DNA of 36,626 nucleotides, taken from a virus. Every line of letters starts with the position of its first letter. The first letter of the stretch is position 1. A model generated the notes under the pieces. That model ran no database searches. It was not told the origin of the DNA and worked only from the letters and a program-made list of their open reading frames with translations. A program made the translations under genes and the position numbers. Below, in pieces: positions 5,522 through 12,947 of this stretch. The stretch lies in the IMG/VR virus record IMGVR_UViG_3300044701_000863, positions 1 to 36,626 of that record; one strand, 5' to 3'.

Positions 5522-7656
5522 TGGCCTACGACGCTACAGGTATAGGCGGCGCTGCTGAAGTCGCAGACGTAGGCGGCTACGAAGGCGACCCGCCCGACAA
5601 CACGAGCGGGCATCGGCTGTCGTTAATGCGCGACCGTTTTAGAACGGCGGTCAGCGCCTACAGCGACACCCGCGAAGACCAGTTGGACGACTTGCGGTTC
5701 ATGGCCGGATCGCCTGACAACCACTACCAGTGGCCAGCCGACGTGCTGTCGGTACGCGGGTCGGTGCAAGGGCAGACGATTAACGCCAGGCCATGCCTGA
5801 CAATCAACAAGCTGCCACAGCACGTGCGTCAGGTGACGAACGAGCAGCGGCAAAACCGGCCGTCGCCCAACGTCATCCCGGCCGATGACAAGGCCGACGT
5901 CGAGGTGGCTGAGATTTTTGACGGCATGATCCGGCACATTGAGTACATCTCAAATGCGGACGTGGCGTACGACACCGCGTGCGACAACCAGGTGACGTTC
6001 GGCGAGGGTTACATCAGGATTCTGACCGAATACTGCGATGAGACGAGCTTTGATCAGGACATCAAGATCGGGCGCGTACGGAACAGCTTTTCGGTTTACA
6101 TGGACCCGACGATCCAAGACCCGTGCGGTGCGGATGCCGAGTGGTGCTTTATCACCGAAGACATCCTGAAGACCGATTACGAGCGGATGTACCCGAACGC
6201 CATGCCGGTCAGTTCGATCATGACGCAAGGGGTGGGCGACCAGTCGCTGTCGCAGTGGCTGGGCGAGATGACGGTGCGGATTGCAGAGTATTTTCACTGC
6301 GAATATAAGCCTGCCACGCTCAACCTGTACCCGGACGGCACCACAACGTTCCAAGGCACGCCCCAAGACAAGATGATGCGTCAGATGGGGCTAAAGCCCT
6401 CCCGGCAGCGCAAAGTTCAGCGCAAGAGCATCAAATGGTGCAAGACGAACGGGTACGAGATGATTGAAGAGCGCGAATGGGCAGGGGCGTACATCCCTGT
6501 CGTGCGCGTAGTGGGTAACGAATGGAACATTGAGGGCCAGCTTGAGATTTCAGGTTTGGTCAGGAACGCCAAAGACGCCCAGCGGATGTACAACTACTGG
6601 GTAAGCCAAGAAGCGGAAATGCTGGCGCTTGCGCCCAAGGCACCGTTTATCGGCTACGGCGGTCAGTTTGAGGGCTACGAAGAAAAGTGGAAGACCGCCA
6701 ATACGCAAAATTACCCGTATTTAGAGGTCAATCCCGACGTTACCGACGGCGCAGGCAATATCTTGCCGTTACCGCAGCGCGCCCAGCCGCCGATGGCCCA
6801 AACGGGGCTAATTCAGGCCAAAATGGGGGCGTCAGAAGACATTAAAGCGGCTACCGGGCAGTACAACGCAAGCCTTGGCATGACGTCAAACGAACGGTCT
6901 GGACGGGCGATTCTGGCCCGCCAACGTGAGGGTGACGTCGGTACGTACCACTACGTTGACAATTACGCCCGTGCAATTCGCTACGTAGGCCGCCAACTGG
7001 TCGATCTGATTCCCAAAATCTACGATACGCCTCGAATCGCTCGGATTATTCAGATTGACGGGCAGTCAGACATGGTGCGGCTTGACCCCAACCAGCCGGA
7101 ACCGGTGCGAAAGATGGTGAACGAAGCCGGTGTGGTCGTGCAGAAGATTTACAACCCCGGCGTTGGCAAATACGACGTCAAGGTGACCGTTGGGCCGAGC
7201 TATCTGACCAAGCGTCAGGAGTCGATGGACGCGATGAGCCAGATTCTGCAAGGCAACCCGAACTTGTGGATGGCAGCCGGCGATCTGTTTGTGAAAAACA
7301 TGGATTGGCCCGGCGCCCAAGAGCTGGCAGAGCGTCTGAAAAAGATGATCGACCCGAAACTGCTGCAAGACGAGGACGATCCCGCGCTGCAAGCGGCCAA
7401 TCAACAGATCCAAGCGATGCAAGCGCAGATGGAGCAGATGTACAACATGCTTCAGAACGCTAGCAAGTCGATGGAAGCGCAGAAATTACGAATTGACGAG
7501 TACAATGCTGAAACGAAGCGTTTGCAAGCCATCCAAAGCGGTATGACGCCCGATCAGGTGCAGGATGTGGTCATGCAAACGCTAAAAGACGTGATGACAG
7601 CGGGTGATATGGTCATGGCCCAACAACAAATGGCTATGCAAGGAGTGCCACAGTGA
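5521..7656 (+). CDS. Portal protein, P22-like
   Basis: The 711-residue protein forms the dodecameric ring at the head vertex through which DNA enters and leaves. Size and order (TerL, portal, scaffold, coat) fit the P22 gp1 group, as do features such as NARPCLTINKLPQHVRQVTN (about 90-109), QNRPSPNVIPADD, the TACDNQVTFGEGYIRILTEY segment and GMTSNERSGRAILARQREG (about 450-468). The C-terminal 90 residues, with QQIQAMQAQMEQMYNMLQNA and similar stretches, are strongly helical and Gln-rich, like the barrel that projects into P22 heads. The ATG overlaps the previous TAA, and the stop overlaps the next GTG (GTGA). Confidence 0.94.
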   Translation: MAYDATGIGGAAEVADVGGYEGDPPDNTSGHRLSLMRDRFRTAVSAYSDTREDQLDDLRFMAGSPDNHYQWPADVLSVRGSVQGQTINARPCLTINKLPQHVRQVTNEQRQNRPSPNVIPADDKADVEVAEIFDGMIRHIEYISNADVAYDTACDNQVTFGEGYIRILTEYCDETSFDQDIKIGRVRNSFSVYMDPTIQDPCGADAEWCFITEDILKTDYERMYPNAMPVSSIMTQGVGDQSLSQWLGEMTVRIAEYFHCEYKPATLNLYPDGTTTFQGTPQDKMMRQMGLKPSRQRKVQRKSIKWCKTNGYEMIEEREWAGAYIPVVRVVGNEWNIEGQLEISGLVRNAKDAQRMYNYWVSQEAEMLALAPKAPFIGYGGQFEGYEEKWKTANTQNYPYLEVNPDVTDGAGNILPLPQRAQPPMAQTGLIQAKMGASEDIKAATGQYNASLGMTSNERSGRAILARQREGDVGTYHYVDNYARAIRYVGRQLVDLIPKIYDTPRIARIIQIDGQSDMVRLDPNQPEPVRKMVNEAGVVVQKIYNPGVGKYDVKVTVGPSYLTKRQESMDAMSQILQGNPNLWMAAGDLFVKNMDWPGAQELAERLKKMIDPKLLQDEDDPALQAANQQIQAMQAQMEQMYNMLQNASKSMEAQKLRIDEYNAETKRLQAIQSGMTPDQVQDVVMQTLKDVMTAGDMVMAQQQMAMQGVPQ

Positions 7657-8015
7657 GCTGCGCAGACTTTATCGGCACGCTTTTTCTGGCGCGGGATGTC
7701 ACCCATTCGGTCCATCTTAACACCAAGTCTTACGCTAAACACGTCGCATTGAACGAGTTTTACGACGGTATTGTCGATCTGGCCGACAAGTTTGCCGAAG
7801 CCTATCAGGGCAGGCACGGGCTAATCGGCCCCATCTCGCTCATGAGCGCCAAGAAGAACAGCGACGTGATTGAGTTTCTTAAAGACTCGCTTGCCGACAT
7901 TGAAGAGATGCGGTACAAGGTCTGCGATAAAGACGACACGCCGTTGCAAAACATCATTGATGAGATTGCAGGGCAGTATCTCAAAACTTTGTACAAGCTT
8001 CGCTTCCTCGCATAA
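7653..8015 (+). CDS. Helical conserved phage protein, DUF5856/Dps-like
   Basis: The 120-residue protein starts at GTG 7653 in a GTGA overlap with the portal gene. The segment SVHLNTKSYAKHVALNEFYD followed by GIVDLADKFAEAYQGR resembles the first helices of ferritin-like/Dps proteins and a family I recall as DUF5856 from aquatic podoviruses. His and Glu/Asp residues lie at helix-like intervals (H20, H29, E34, D37, D41, E48), but whether they form a ferroxidase-type site cannot be judged by eye. Its place between portal and head genes suggests a virion or DNA-protecting role, which is inference. Confidence 0.75.
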   Translation: MSCADFIGTLFLARDVTHSVHLNTKSYAKHVALNEFYDGIVDLADKFAEAYQGRHGLIGPISLMSAKKNSDVIEFLKDSLADIEEMRYKVCDKDDTPLQNIIDEIAGQYLKTLYKLRFLA

Positions 8016-8024
8016 GGATGCACG

Positions 8025-8327
8025 ATGGAACTTCTTAATCCTCTTGCCGATGGCAACTTTCCAGCCCGCACCGCGTCCTATACGGGCACGGCTGGCAGCA
8101 CAGCCACGTGGCCAGCAGGCCCGCAAGGCGTGGTGATATGGTCAACGACTGCGGCTTACGTGACCGTGGGCGAAGGTGTGACCGCGACTACCAGCTCAAC
8201 GCCGATCCCGGCCAATACGCCTATCCCGTTCATCGTACCGTCTGGCACCGGCGCAGACTGGCGGGTTAGCGCGATCCAGATTGGATCGGCAGGCACTGTG
8301 TACGCCAAACCCATCAATATCCGATGA
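8025..8327 (+). CDS. Small beta-rich structural protein, 100 aa
   Basis: The ATG at 8025 follows AAGGATG. The 100-residue product is rich in Thr, Ala, Gly and Pro with alternating hydrophobic strands (VVIWSTTAAYVTVGEGVTAT, then RVSAIQIGSAGTVYAKPINI). This fits a small beta-sandwich virion protein, for example a head decoration or fibre-base component. There is no signal peptide or catalytic motif. Its stop overlaps the next ATG (ATGA), so the two are probably co-translated. Exact role unknown. Confidence 0.75.
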   Translation: MELLNPLADGNFPARTASYTGTAGSTATWPAGPQGVVIWSTTAAYVTVGEGVTATTSSTPIPANTPIPFIVPSGTGADWRVSAIQIGSAGTVYAKPINIR

Positions 8328-8551
8328 GCTTCGGCATACCCGTCCGAAACGGACTTAGTTTAGGGCTGGGCACGGTCGCCACGCTGGCGACTGACTTTGC
8401 CGGCCCTAATCCTGGCCCGCCGTGGATTGTGTTGACCAGCGATGCAACGCCGTACACTGTTGATGAAGAAGTGCTGAACAGTTCAGGCACCAGTTTTTAC
8501 GTTGTTGAGACTGTGCTGACTTCAGGCGGCACGTCTTACAGCCCAATTTAA
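8324..8551 (+). CDS. Hypothetical structural protein, 75 aa
   Basis: The ATG overlaps the previous TGA. The 75-residue product has a Gly-rich N-terminus (GIPVRNGLSLGLGTVATLAT) and a C-terminal part with strands IVLTSDATPYTV, FYVVETVLTSGG, and may be a small beta-structured virion protein. It ends ten bases before the GTG of the second HNH gene, so that insertion lies directly behind it. Function unknown. Confidence 0.68.
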   Translation: MSFGIPVRNGLSLGLGTVATLATDFAGPNPGPPWIVLTSDATPYTVDEEVLNSSGTSFYVVETVLTSGGTSYSPI

Positions 8552-8561
8552 GGAGAGCGCC

Positions 8562-9131
8562 GTGGCCGTTTGTCATGCCCCGGGGTGCACTAAAGAAGCG
8601 AAAAATCGCTCTTTTTGCTGGGCGCATTACGAACGGCAGCGCAAATACGGAGCGTTTGACTTGCCCGTAAAAAAGAGTCTGTTTCAGATGTTTGCTGAGT
8701 CAGTAGAAGTTGATGAGCCAGACAAGTGTTGGCTCTGGCAAGGCAATTTTTTAAAGACAGGTCTTGGCTACGGACGAATAAACGCCAACCGTAAAAGCCA
8801 CATGGCGCATCGTCTATCGTATGAGTTTTTGGTTGGTCCGTTAGAAGATGGATTGCTGGCGCTGCATAAATGCGATAATCCCCGTTGCGTAAACCCTCAT
8901 CATCTGTACGCAGGGACGCACAAAGATAACGCAATTGATCGAGCCACCAGAAAACCGAACAGCTATGCAGTCGGGGCTAACGCAGCAAAAGCAAAACTAA
9001 CGGAAGATCAGGTAATTTCAATCAGGCAAGACGAACGCTCTTGCTACGCTTTGGCAAAACAATACGGTGTGACACCTGGGCTGATAAGCATGGTGAAAAA
9101 CCGTAAAGTTTGGAAACATTTAGGAGCCTAG
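8562..9131 (+). CDS. HNH endonuclease with C-terminal HTH (2 of 3)
   Basis: The 189-residue gene begins at GTG 8562 behind AAGGAGAG. An N-terminal zinc-binding segment (CHAPGCTKEAK...CWAHYERQRKYG, about 4-29) is followed by an HNH_3-type domain: CWLWQG, GYGRIN, HMAHRLSYEF, ALHKCDNPRCVNPHHL (about 105-120) and AGTHKDNA. The C-terminus (about 145-186) is a DNA-binding module, LTEDQVISIRQDERS then ALAKQYGVTPGLISMVKNR, ending WKHL. It is probably a mobile homing endonuclease. It sits between small structural genes and a fibre gene; GGAG for the fibre start lies inside its last codons. Confidence 0.9.
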   Translation: MAVCHAPGCTKEAKNRSFCWAHYERQRKYGAFDLPVKKSLFQMFAESVEVDEPDKCWLWQGNFLKTGLGYGRINANRKSHMAHRLSYEFLVGPLEDGLLALHKCDNPRCVNPHHLYAGTHKDNAIDRATRKPNSYAVGANAAKAKLTEDQVISIRQDERSCYALAKQYGVTPGLISMVKNRKVWKHLGA

Positions 9132-9133
9132 TC

Positions 9134-10348
9134 ATGCCACCCGCATATGAAATTTTGTTGCTCAACACAGCAGTCCCCCAGATCCAAGCTGCACAGTCAG
9201 GCGACACCTACGTTGTGCCGAGGGATATTGCGTTTTCGGCTGCGCTTACGCTGTCGGCAGGCACCGCGAACGGAGTGCCGTACCTTAGTAGTCCCGGCAA
9301 AGTCCTGACTACGGGGAGTGCGCTGACGTTTGATGGGAGTCAGTTGGGTGTGGGCGTGTCCTTGCCTGTTGCGCCCGTTGAAATTCAAAGTAACTCTGGC
9401 GCTACTGCCATCCGCATTCGTGGGAGAGCTTCTGCAAACTCTGGGACTCTGCGTTACTTTTCCAATGATGGCACTACGCAGCTTGCGCGGATTGAAGCAA
9501 GCGACAACGCTTTTGAAATAGGTGGGATTGCAAACATCCCAATTACGTTTTTGCAAAACGGCACCGAACAAATGCGCCTGACCTCTACAGGTCTGAAGGC
9601 ATCTATTGCTGGCACTAACGCTGATCCTGTTTTCTCTTACACCTCTGACACTAACACCGGCATCTTTTTCCCCGCAGCAGACAAGTTAGGGTTTGTCGCT
9701 GGCGGCGGGTCAGATCAGATGGTGCTGACCACCACAGGTCTGGGTATTGGGACGAGTTCGCCGGGATTTGCAGTTGATATAGCAAAAGCTACCGCAGTTT
9801 TGAGAGTTCAATCAACAACGGGAACGAATAGCGCTTATATGTTCACCACCAATACAGGTGGTGATTTTTACGTAGGGCGTGACAACAGCACAGGGTCAAC
9901 ATTTGGAAGTAACACCGCATACACATCGGTTTTGTGGTCTGCTGGCGCTTATCCAATGGCGTTCTTCACTAACGGCGGCGAACGCGCCCGGATAACGTCG
10001 GGTGGGGATTTTCAAACATCGTCTGGTGGCAGCGTCCAAGTAGGCGGCACTGCTGCTCGCGCAACAACCGCTGGCACAAATCGCCTAGACATCTTTGACG
10101 GCACTGCTCCCGTAGGCACTCTTGCAAACGGGGTGTCGTTCTATTCAACAGCAGGCGAAGCGCGGGTAATGGACGCAGCAGGAAACGCAACTTTGCTTTC
10201 CCCGCACGATACAGAAACAAACGAGTGGATTTTCCATTCCAAGCACACTCCGACCGGCAAGGTGTTGCGGATTGATGTTGAGCGTTTGCTTAAATTCGTC
10301 AACGACCATTTCGGTCTTGACGCTGTTCAAGAATTTATTGAAGAATAA
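9134..10348 (+). CDS. Tail fibre / tail appendage protein
   Basis: I start it at ATG 9134 (MPPAYEILLL), which has GGAG upstream; the longer frame from 9110 overlaps the HNH gene. The 404-residue product is Gly, Thr and Ser rich with repeated beta units such as FDGSQLGVG, FSYTSDTNTGIFFPAADKLG and TTTGLGIGTSSPG, typical of trimeric phage fibres. The C-terminal part, LLSPHDTETNEWIFHSKHT then GKVLRIDVERLLKFVNDHFG, is a recurring fibre end segment. It likely contributes to host-surface recognition. Being encoded before the capsid genes rather than with the second fibre gene at 17754 is unusual. Confidence 0.82.
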   Translation: MPPAYEILLLNTAVPQIQAAQSGDTYVVPRDIAFSAALTLSAGTANGVPYLSSPGKVLTTGSALTFDGSQLGVGVSLPVAPVEIQSNSGATAIRIRGRASANSGTLRYFSNDGTTQLARIEASDNAFEIGGIANIPITFLQNGTEQMRLTSTGLKASIAGTNADPVFSYTSDTNTGIFFPAADKLGFVAGGGSDQMVLTTTGLGIGTSSPGFAVDIAKATAVLRVQSTTGTNSAYMFTTNTGGDFYVGRDNSTGSTFGSNTAYTSVLWSAGAYPMAFFTNGGERARITSGGDFQTSSGGSVQVGGTAARATTAGTNRLDIFDGTAPVGTLANGVSFYSTAGEARVMDAAGNATLLSPHDTETNEWIFHSKHTPTGKVLRIDVERLLKFVNDHFGLDAVQEFIEE

Positions 10349-10360
10349 AGGAGCATAAAC

Positions 10361-10678
10361 ATGACCCCCGTTTGGATGATCGAGTGGTGTGAGACCACCC
10401 CGGATAACGCCGACCCTGCCAAAGCAGTTCTCCAAGTCGGCTGGCGCTGCTCTGGCACCGAGGACAACTTCTCCGGTACGGTCTACTCGACCTGCACACT
10501 GCCTGCTGCTGATCCCGCGTCCTTCGTCCCCTACGCCAACCTGACCCAAGAGCAAGTGCTCGGTTGGATCTGGGCCAACGGTGTGAATCAGGCGGCGACC
10601 GAAGCGGCAGTCGCGCAGCAGATTGAAAGCCAGAAGAACCCGCCAGTCATTCAGCCACCCCTCCCCTGGGCAGCCTGA
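10361..10678 (+). CDS. Small phage protein following the fibre gene, 105 aa
   Basis: The ATG at 10361 has AAAGGAG upstream. The 105-residue product starts MTPVWMIEWCETTP and has an AVLQVGWRCSGTED strand region and a helical YANLTQEQVLGWIWANGVNQ segment (about 62-82), followed by AATEAAVAQQIE and a Pro-rich end. Proteins with a similar WxWANGVNxxATEAAV stretch occur next to phage structural genes, but I know no assigned function. It could be a small assembly factor for the preceding fibre; that is inference from position. Confidence 0.72.
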   Translation: MTPVWMIEWCETTPDNADPAKAVLQVGWRCSGTEDNFSGTVYSTCTLPAADPASFVPYANLTQEQVLGWIWANGVNQAATEAAVAQQIESQKNPPVIQPPLPWAA

Positions 10679-10679
10679 C

Positions 10680-10838
10680 ATGCAAGAGTTCACCATTAAA
10701 GTCACGGTCGAAGAAGCCAACATCATTGCGATGGGGCTGGGAAAACTGCCGCTTGAGATGTCAGTTGCTCTGTGGCAGAAGCTGCGCGAGCAAGTGCAAG
10801 AGCAAAGTAACTTGACACCGGCCGAGACTACTGTATAA
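10680..10838 (+). CDS. Small hypothetical protein, 52 aa
   Basis: The ATG at 10680 lies two bases after the previous stop. The 52-residue product, MQEFTIKVTVEEANIIAMGL and onward, forms a strand followed by helices (EMSVALWQKLREQVQEQSN). Similar short proteins ending in a helix occur commonly in phage structural operons. The last codons contain the near-consensus promoter that serves the scaffold and coat genes, and the TAA lies in its -10 box. Function unknown. Confidence 0.65.
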   Translation: MQEFTIKVTVEEANIIAMGLGKLPLEMSVALWQKLREQVQEQSNLTPAETTV

Positions 10839-10839
10839 A
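10812..10839 (+). promoter_or_regulatory. Strong sigma70-like promoter for scaffold/coat genes
   Basis: TTGACA (10812-10817), a 16-bp spacer and TATAAA (10834-10839) make the best promoter match in the window. It lies at the end of the 52-residue gene, about 50 bp before the scaffold ATG, where a large supply of coat and scaffold mRNA is needed. A perfect hairpin CTGGTG-CGGTT-CACCAG (10852-10868) would be near the 5' end of the transcript and might stabilise it. Confidence 0.75.
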
Positions 10840-10887
10840 TTTACACCCGTACTGGTGCGGTTCACCAGGTACTCACACTGAGTAGAC

Positions 10888-11649
10888 ATGGAAAACACTC
10901 CTGAAGTTGTAGCGGATATCCCCGCGCCGGAACAGGCCGCAACGGCTGCGCCTGCCCCCGAAGTAGCAGCAGCAACGCCGGACGAGCAAACCACGGTCAA
11001 GACGTTCACGCAAGAAGAAGTGGACGCGATGATTGGCAAACGGCTCGCAAGAGAGCGTAGAACTTGGGATCGAGAGCGCACCAAGGCACCTGAACCCGTC
11101 GCAGCACCGGTTTCGCAAGAACAGTTTGAGTCTGTTGAAAAGTATGCCGAAGCATTGGCGACTCAGAAGGCAGAACAACTGTTGCAGCAACGCGAGATCG
11201 AGCGTCAGCAGTCTGCGATTATTGAGTCATACCACGAGCGCGAAGAACAGGCGCGGGACAAGTACGAAGACTTTGAAGCCGTCGCGTACAACCCCAGCCT
11301 GAAAATCACGACCGTGATGGCTCAAACGATTCAAGCCTCGGATACTGGCCCTGACGTAGCGTATTACTTGGGTCTGAATCCAAAGGAAGCGGATCGCATC
11401 TCGCGTTTGTCGCCGTTCTTGCAGGCTAAAGAAATTGGGAAACTTGAGGCTAAAGTCGCCTCCAGCCCTCCCACTAAAAAGCCTTCTAGTGCCCCAGCAC
11501 CGATTCAGCCTGTTGTTGCGAGTTCATCTCGCGGCCCGGCGTACGACACCACCGACCCGCGCTCACTGAAGTCGATGAGCACGAGCGAATGGATCGCCGC
11601 CGAGCGGCAACGCCAGATTCGGGCGTGGGAAGCAAAGAACGGTAGGTAA
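10888..11649 (+). CDS. Capsid scaffolding protein (probable)
   Basis: The 253-residue protein precedes the coat gene, the normal scaffold position in P22-like phages. It is Ala/Pro/Glu-rich and disordered for about 40 residues, then strongly helical and charged (TQEEVDAMIGKRLARERRT, QKAEQLLQQREIERQQSA, ESYHEREEQARDKYEDFEAV). The C-terminal end (MSTSEWIAAERQRQIRAWEA) is a basic amphipathic helix, matching the known coat-binding C-terminus of P22 scaffold. It would direct procapsid assembly and then leave. The ATG at 10888 has only a weak ribosome site (AGTAG). Confidence 0.85.
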   Translation: MENTPEVVADIPAPEQAATAAPAPEVAAATPDEQTTVKTFTQEEVDAMIGKRLARERRTWDRERTKAPEPVAAPVSQEQFESVEKYAEALATQKAEQLLQQREIERQQSAIIESYHEREEQARDKYEDFEAVAYNPSLKITTVMAQTIQASDTGPDVAYYLGLNPKEADRISRLSPFLQAKEIGKLEAKVASSPPTKKPSSAPAPIQPVVASSSRGPAYDTTDPRSLKSMSTSEWIAAERQRQIRAWEAKNGR

Positions 11650-11679
11650 TCTCTATCAACCAAAGGAGTTTTATAGATC

Positions 11680-12882
11680 ATGGCTAACTCAATCCTTACG
11701 ATTGACATGATCACCCGCAAGAGTTTGGAAATCCTTGAAAACTCGCTGGTGATCACCCGTAACGTAAACCGTCAATATGACGACTCGTTCGCCGTTCAAG
11801 GCGCAAAAATCGGTTCCACGCTGCGTATCCGTCTGCCGGACCGCGCGCTGGTGACCGACGGTGCTGCGCTGCAAGTCCAAGACGATCAGGAACAGTTCAC
11901 CACTCTTACGGTGTCGAGCCAGAAGCACATCGGCGTGAACTTCACGACCGCTGAGCTGACCATGCAGCTCGATGACTTCGCAGAGCGTGTGCTGAAGCCT
12001 CGTATCAGCCAACTTGCGTCCAGCATCGACGCTGACGTTGCGAACTCGTTCAAGAACGTCTATCAGTCGGTTGGCACCCCCGGCACCACCCCCGGCACCT
12101 CGCTCGTTCTGCTGCAAGCGCAACAGAAGCTGAACGAAGCCGCTGCGGTAATGAACCCCCGCTACGCCACCGTTAATCCGGCGGCCAACGCGGCGCTGGT
12201 CGAAGGCATGAAAGGCCTCTTCAACCCGACCTCCACCATCAGTCGTCAGTTCAAGAACGGCATGATGGGCGAAGGCATCCTCGGGCTGGATGAAGTCAAC
12301 ATGTCGCAGTCGATCAAGCAGTTCACGACTGGCAGCCGGACCGGCGCGCACTCGGTGACGACCACCGTGTCGTCGCAAGGCGCGACCACCATCGCCATCA
12401 CTGGCACTGGCACGCAGGTCATCAAGCAAGGTGACGTGTTTACCATCGCCAACGTGTACGCGGTGAACCCGCAGACCCGTGAATCGACTGGCTCGCTCCA
12501 GCAGTTCGTTGCGACCGCTGACGCTACGGCGGTTGGTGGCGCGTACACGGTCAGCGTCAGCCCGGCGATCTACACTGCCAGCCAAGCCCTTGCGACCGTG
12601 GACTCGTTCCCGCAAGCCAGCGCAACGGTCACCTTCCTTGGCAGCGCCAGCACTCAGTACCCGCAGAACCTGGTGTACCACCGTGACGCCATCTCGTTTG
12701 CGACCGCTGACCTGCTGATGCCGCAAGGCGTTGACATGGCCTCGCGTCAGGTCCATAACGGCATCTCGATGCGTATCGTACGGCAATACGACATCAACAA
12801 TGATAGGCTACCTTGTCGCATCGATGTATTATATGGTTTTTCTGTCATCCGGCCCCAAATGGCCGTTCGTCTCTGGGGCTAG
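11680..12882 (+). CDS. Major capsid (coat) protein, P22 gp5-like
   Basis: The 400-residue protein fits the P22 coat family: N-terminus MANSILTIDMITRKSLEILE, early EDQ-rich strands, KHIGVNFTTAELTMQLDDFA, VNPAANAALVEG and a C-terminal RIDVLYGFSVIRPQMAVRLWG segment. It folds as the HK97-type shell subunit, probably with an inserted domain around residues 210-330 (Thr/Ser/Val-rich). AAGGAG lies rather far (about 12 bases) before the ATG at 11680. Codon use is strongly biased through most of the gene, but the last 28 codons (from about 12799) switch to AGG, CTA, GTA, TTA, TAT and TCT. This change sits directly next to an HNH gene and suggests replacement of the 3' end. Confidence 0.94.
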   Translation: MANSILTIDMITRKSLEILENSLVITRNVNRQYDDSFAVQGAKIGSTLRIRLPDRALVTDGAALQVQDDQEQFTTLTVSSQKHIGVNFTTAELTMQLDDFAERVLKPRISQLASSIDADVANSFKNVYQSVGTPGTTPGTSLVLLQAQQKLNEAAAVMNPRYATVNPAANAALVEGMKGLFNPTSTISRQFKNGMMGEGILGLDEVNMSQSIKQFTTGSRTGAHSVTTTVSSQGATTIAITGTGTQVIKQGDVFTIANVYAVNPQTRESTGSLQQFVATADATAVGGAYTVSVSPAIYTASQALATVDSFPQASATVTFLGSASTQYPQNLVYHRDAISFATADLLMPQGVDMASRQVHNGISMRIVRQYDINNDRLPCRIDVLYGFSVIRPQMAVRLWG

Positions 12883-12893
12883 CCTCCAAAGAG

Positions 12894-12923
12894 TTGACAG
12901 TACGGAACTAGTTGGGGCATACT
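12894..12923 (+). promoter_or_regulatory. Promoter candidate for the third HNH gene
   Basis: TTGACA (12894-12899) and CATACT (12918-12923, 4/6) are separated by 18 bp in the 65-bp gap between the coat stop and the HNH ATG. Three ACTAGT hexamers (12907, 12921, 12942) occur in this gap; one lies in the spacer and one overlaps the -10, so they may be regulatory or remnants of the insertion. GGAG (12938-12941) gives a good ribosome site. Confidence 0.5.
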
Positions 12924-12947
12924 AGTTCTCCCTAATAGGAGACTAGT

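Noticed and set aside
11689-12786. 365-codon minus-strand ORF opposite the coat gene
   Set aside because: Arg/His/Val-rich product typical of the antisense of a GC-rich, codon-biased gene; no ribosome site or recognisable domain, and the sense frame is a clear coat protein.
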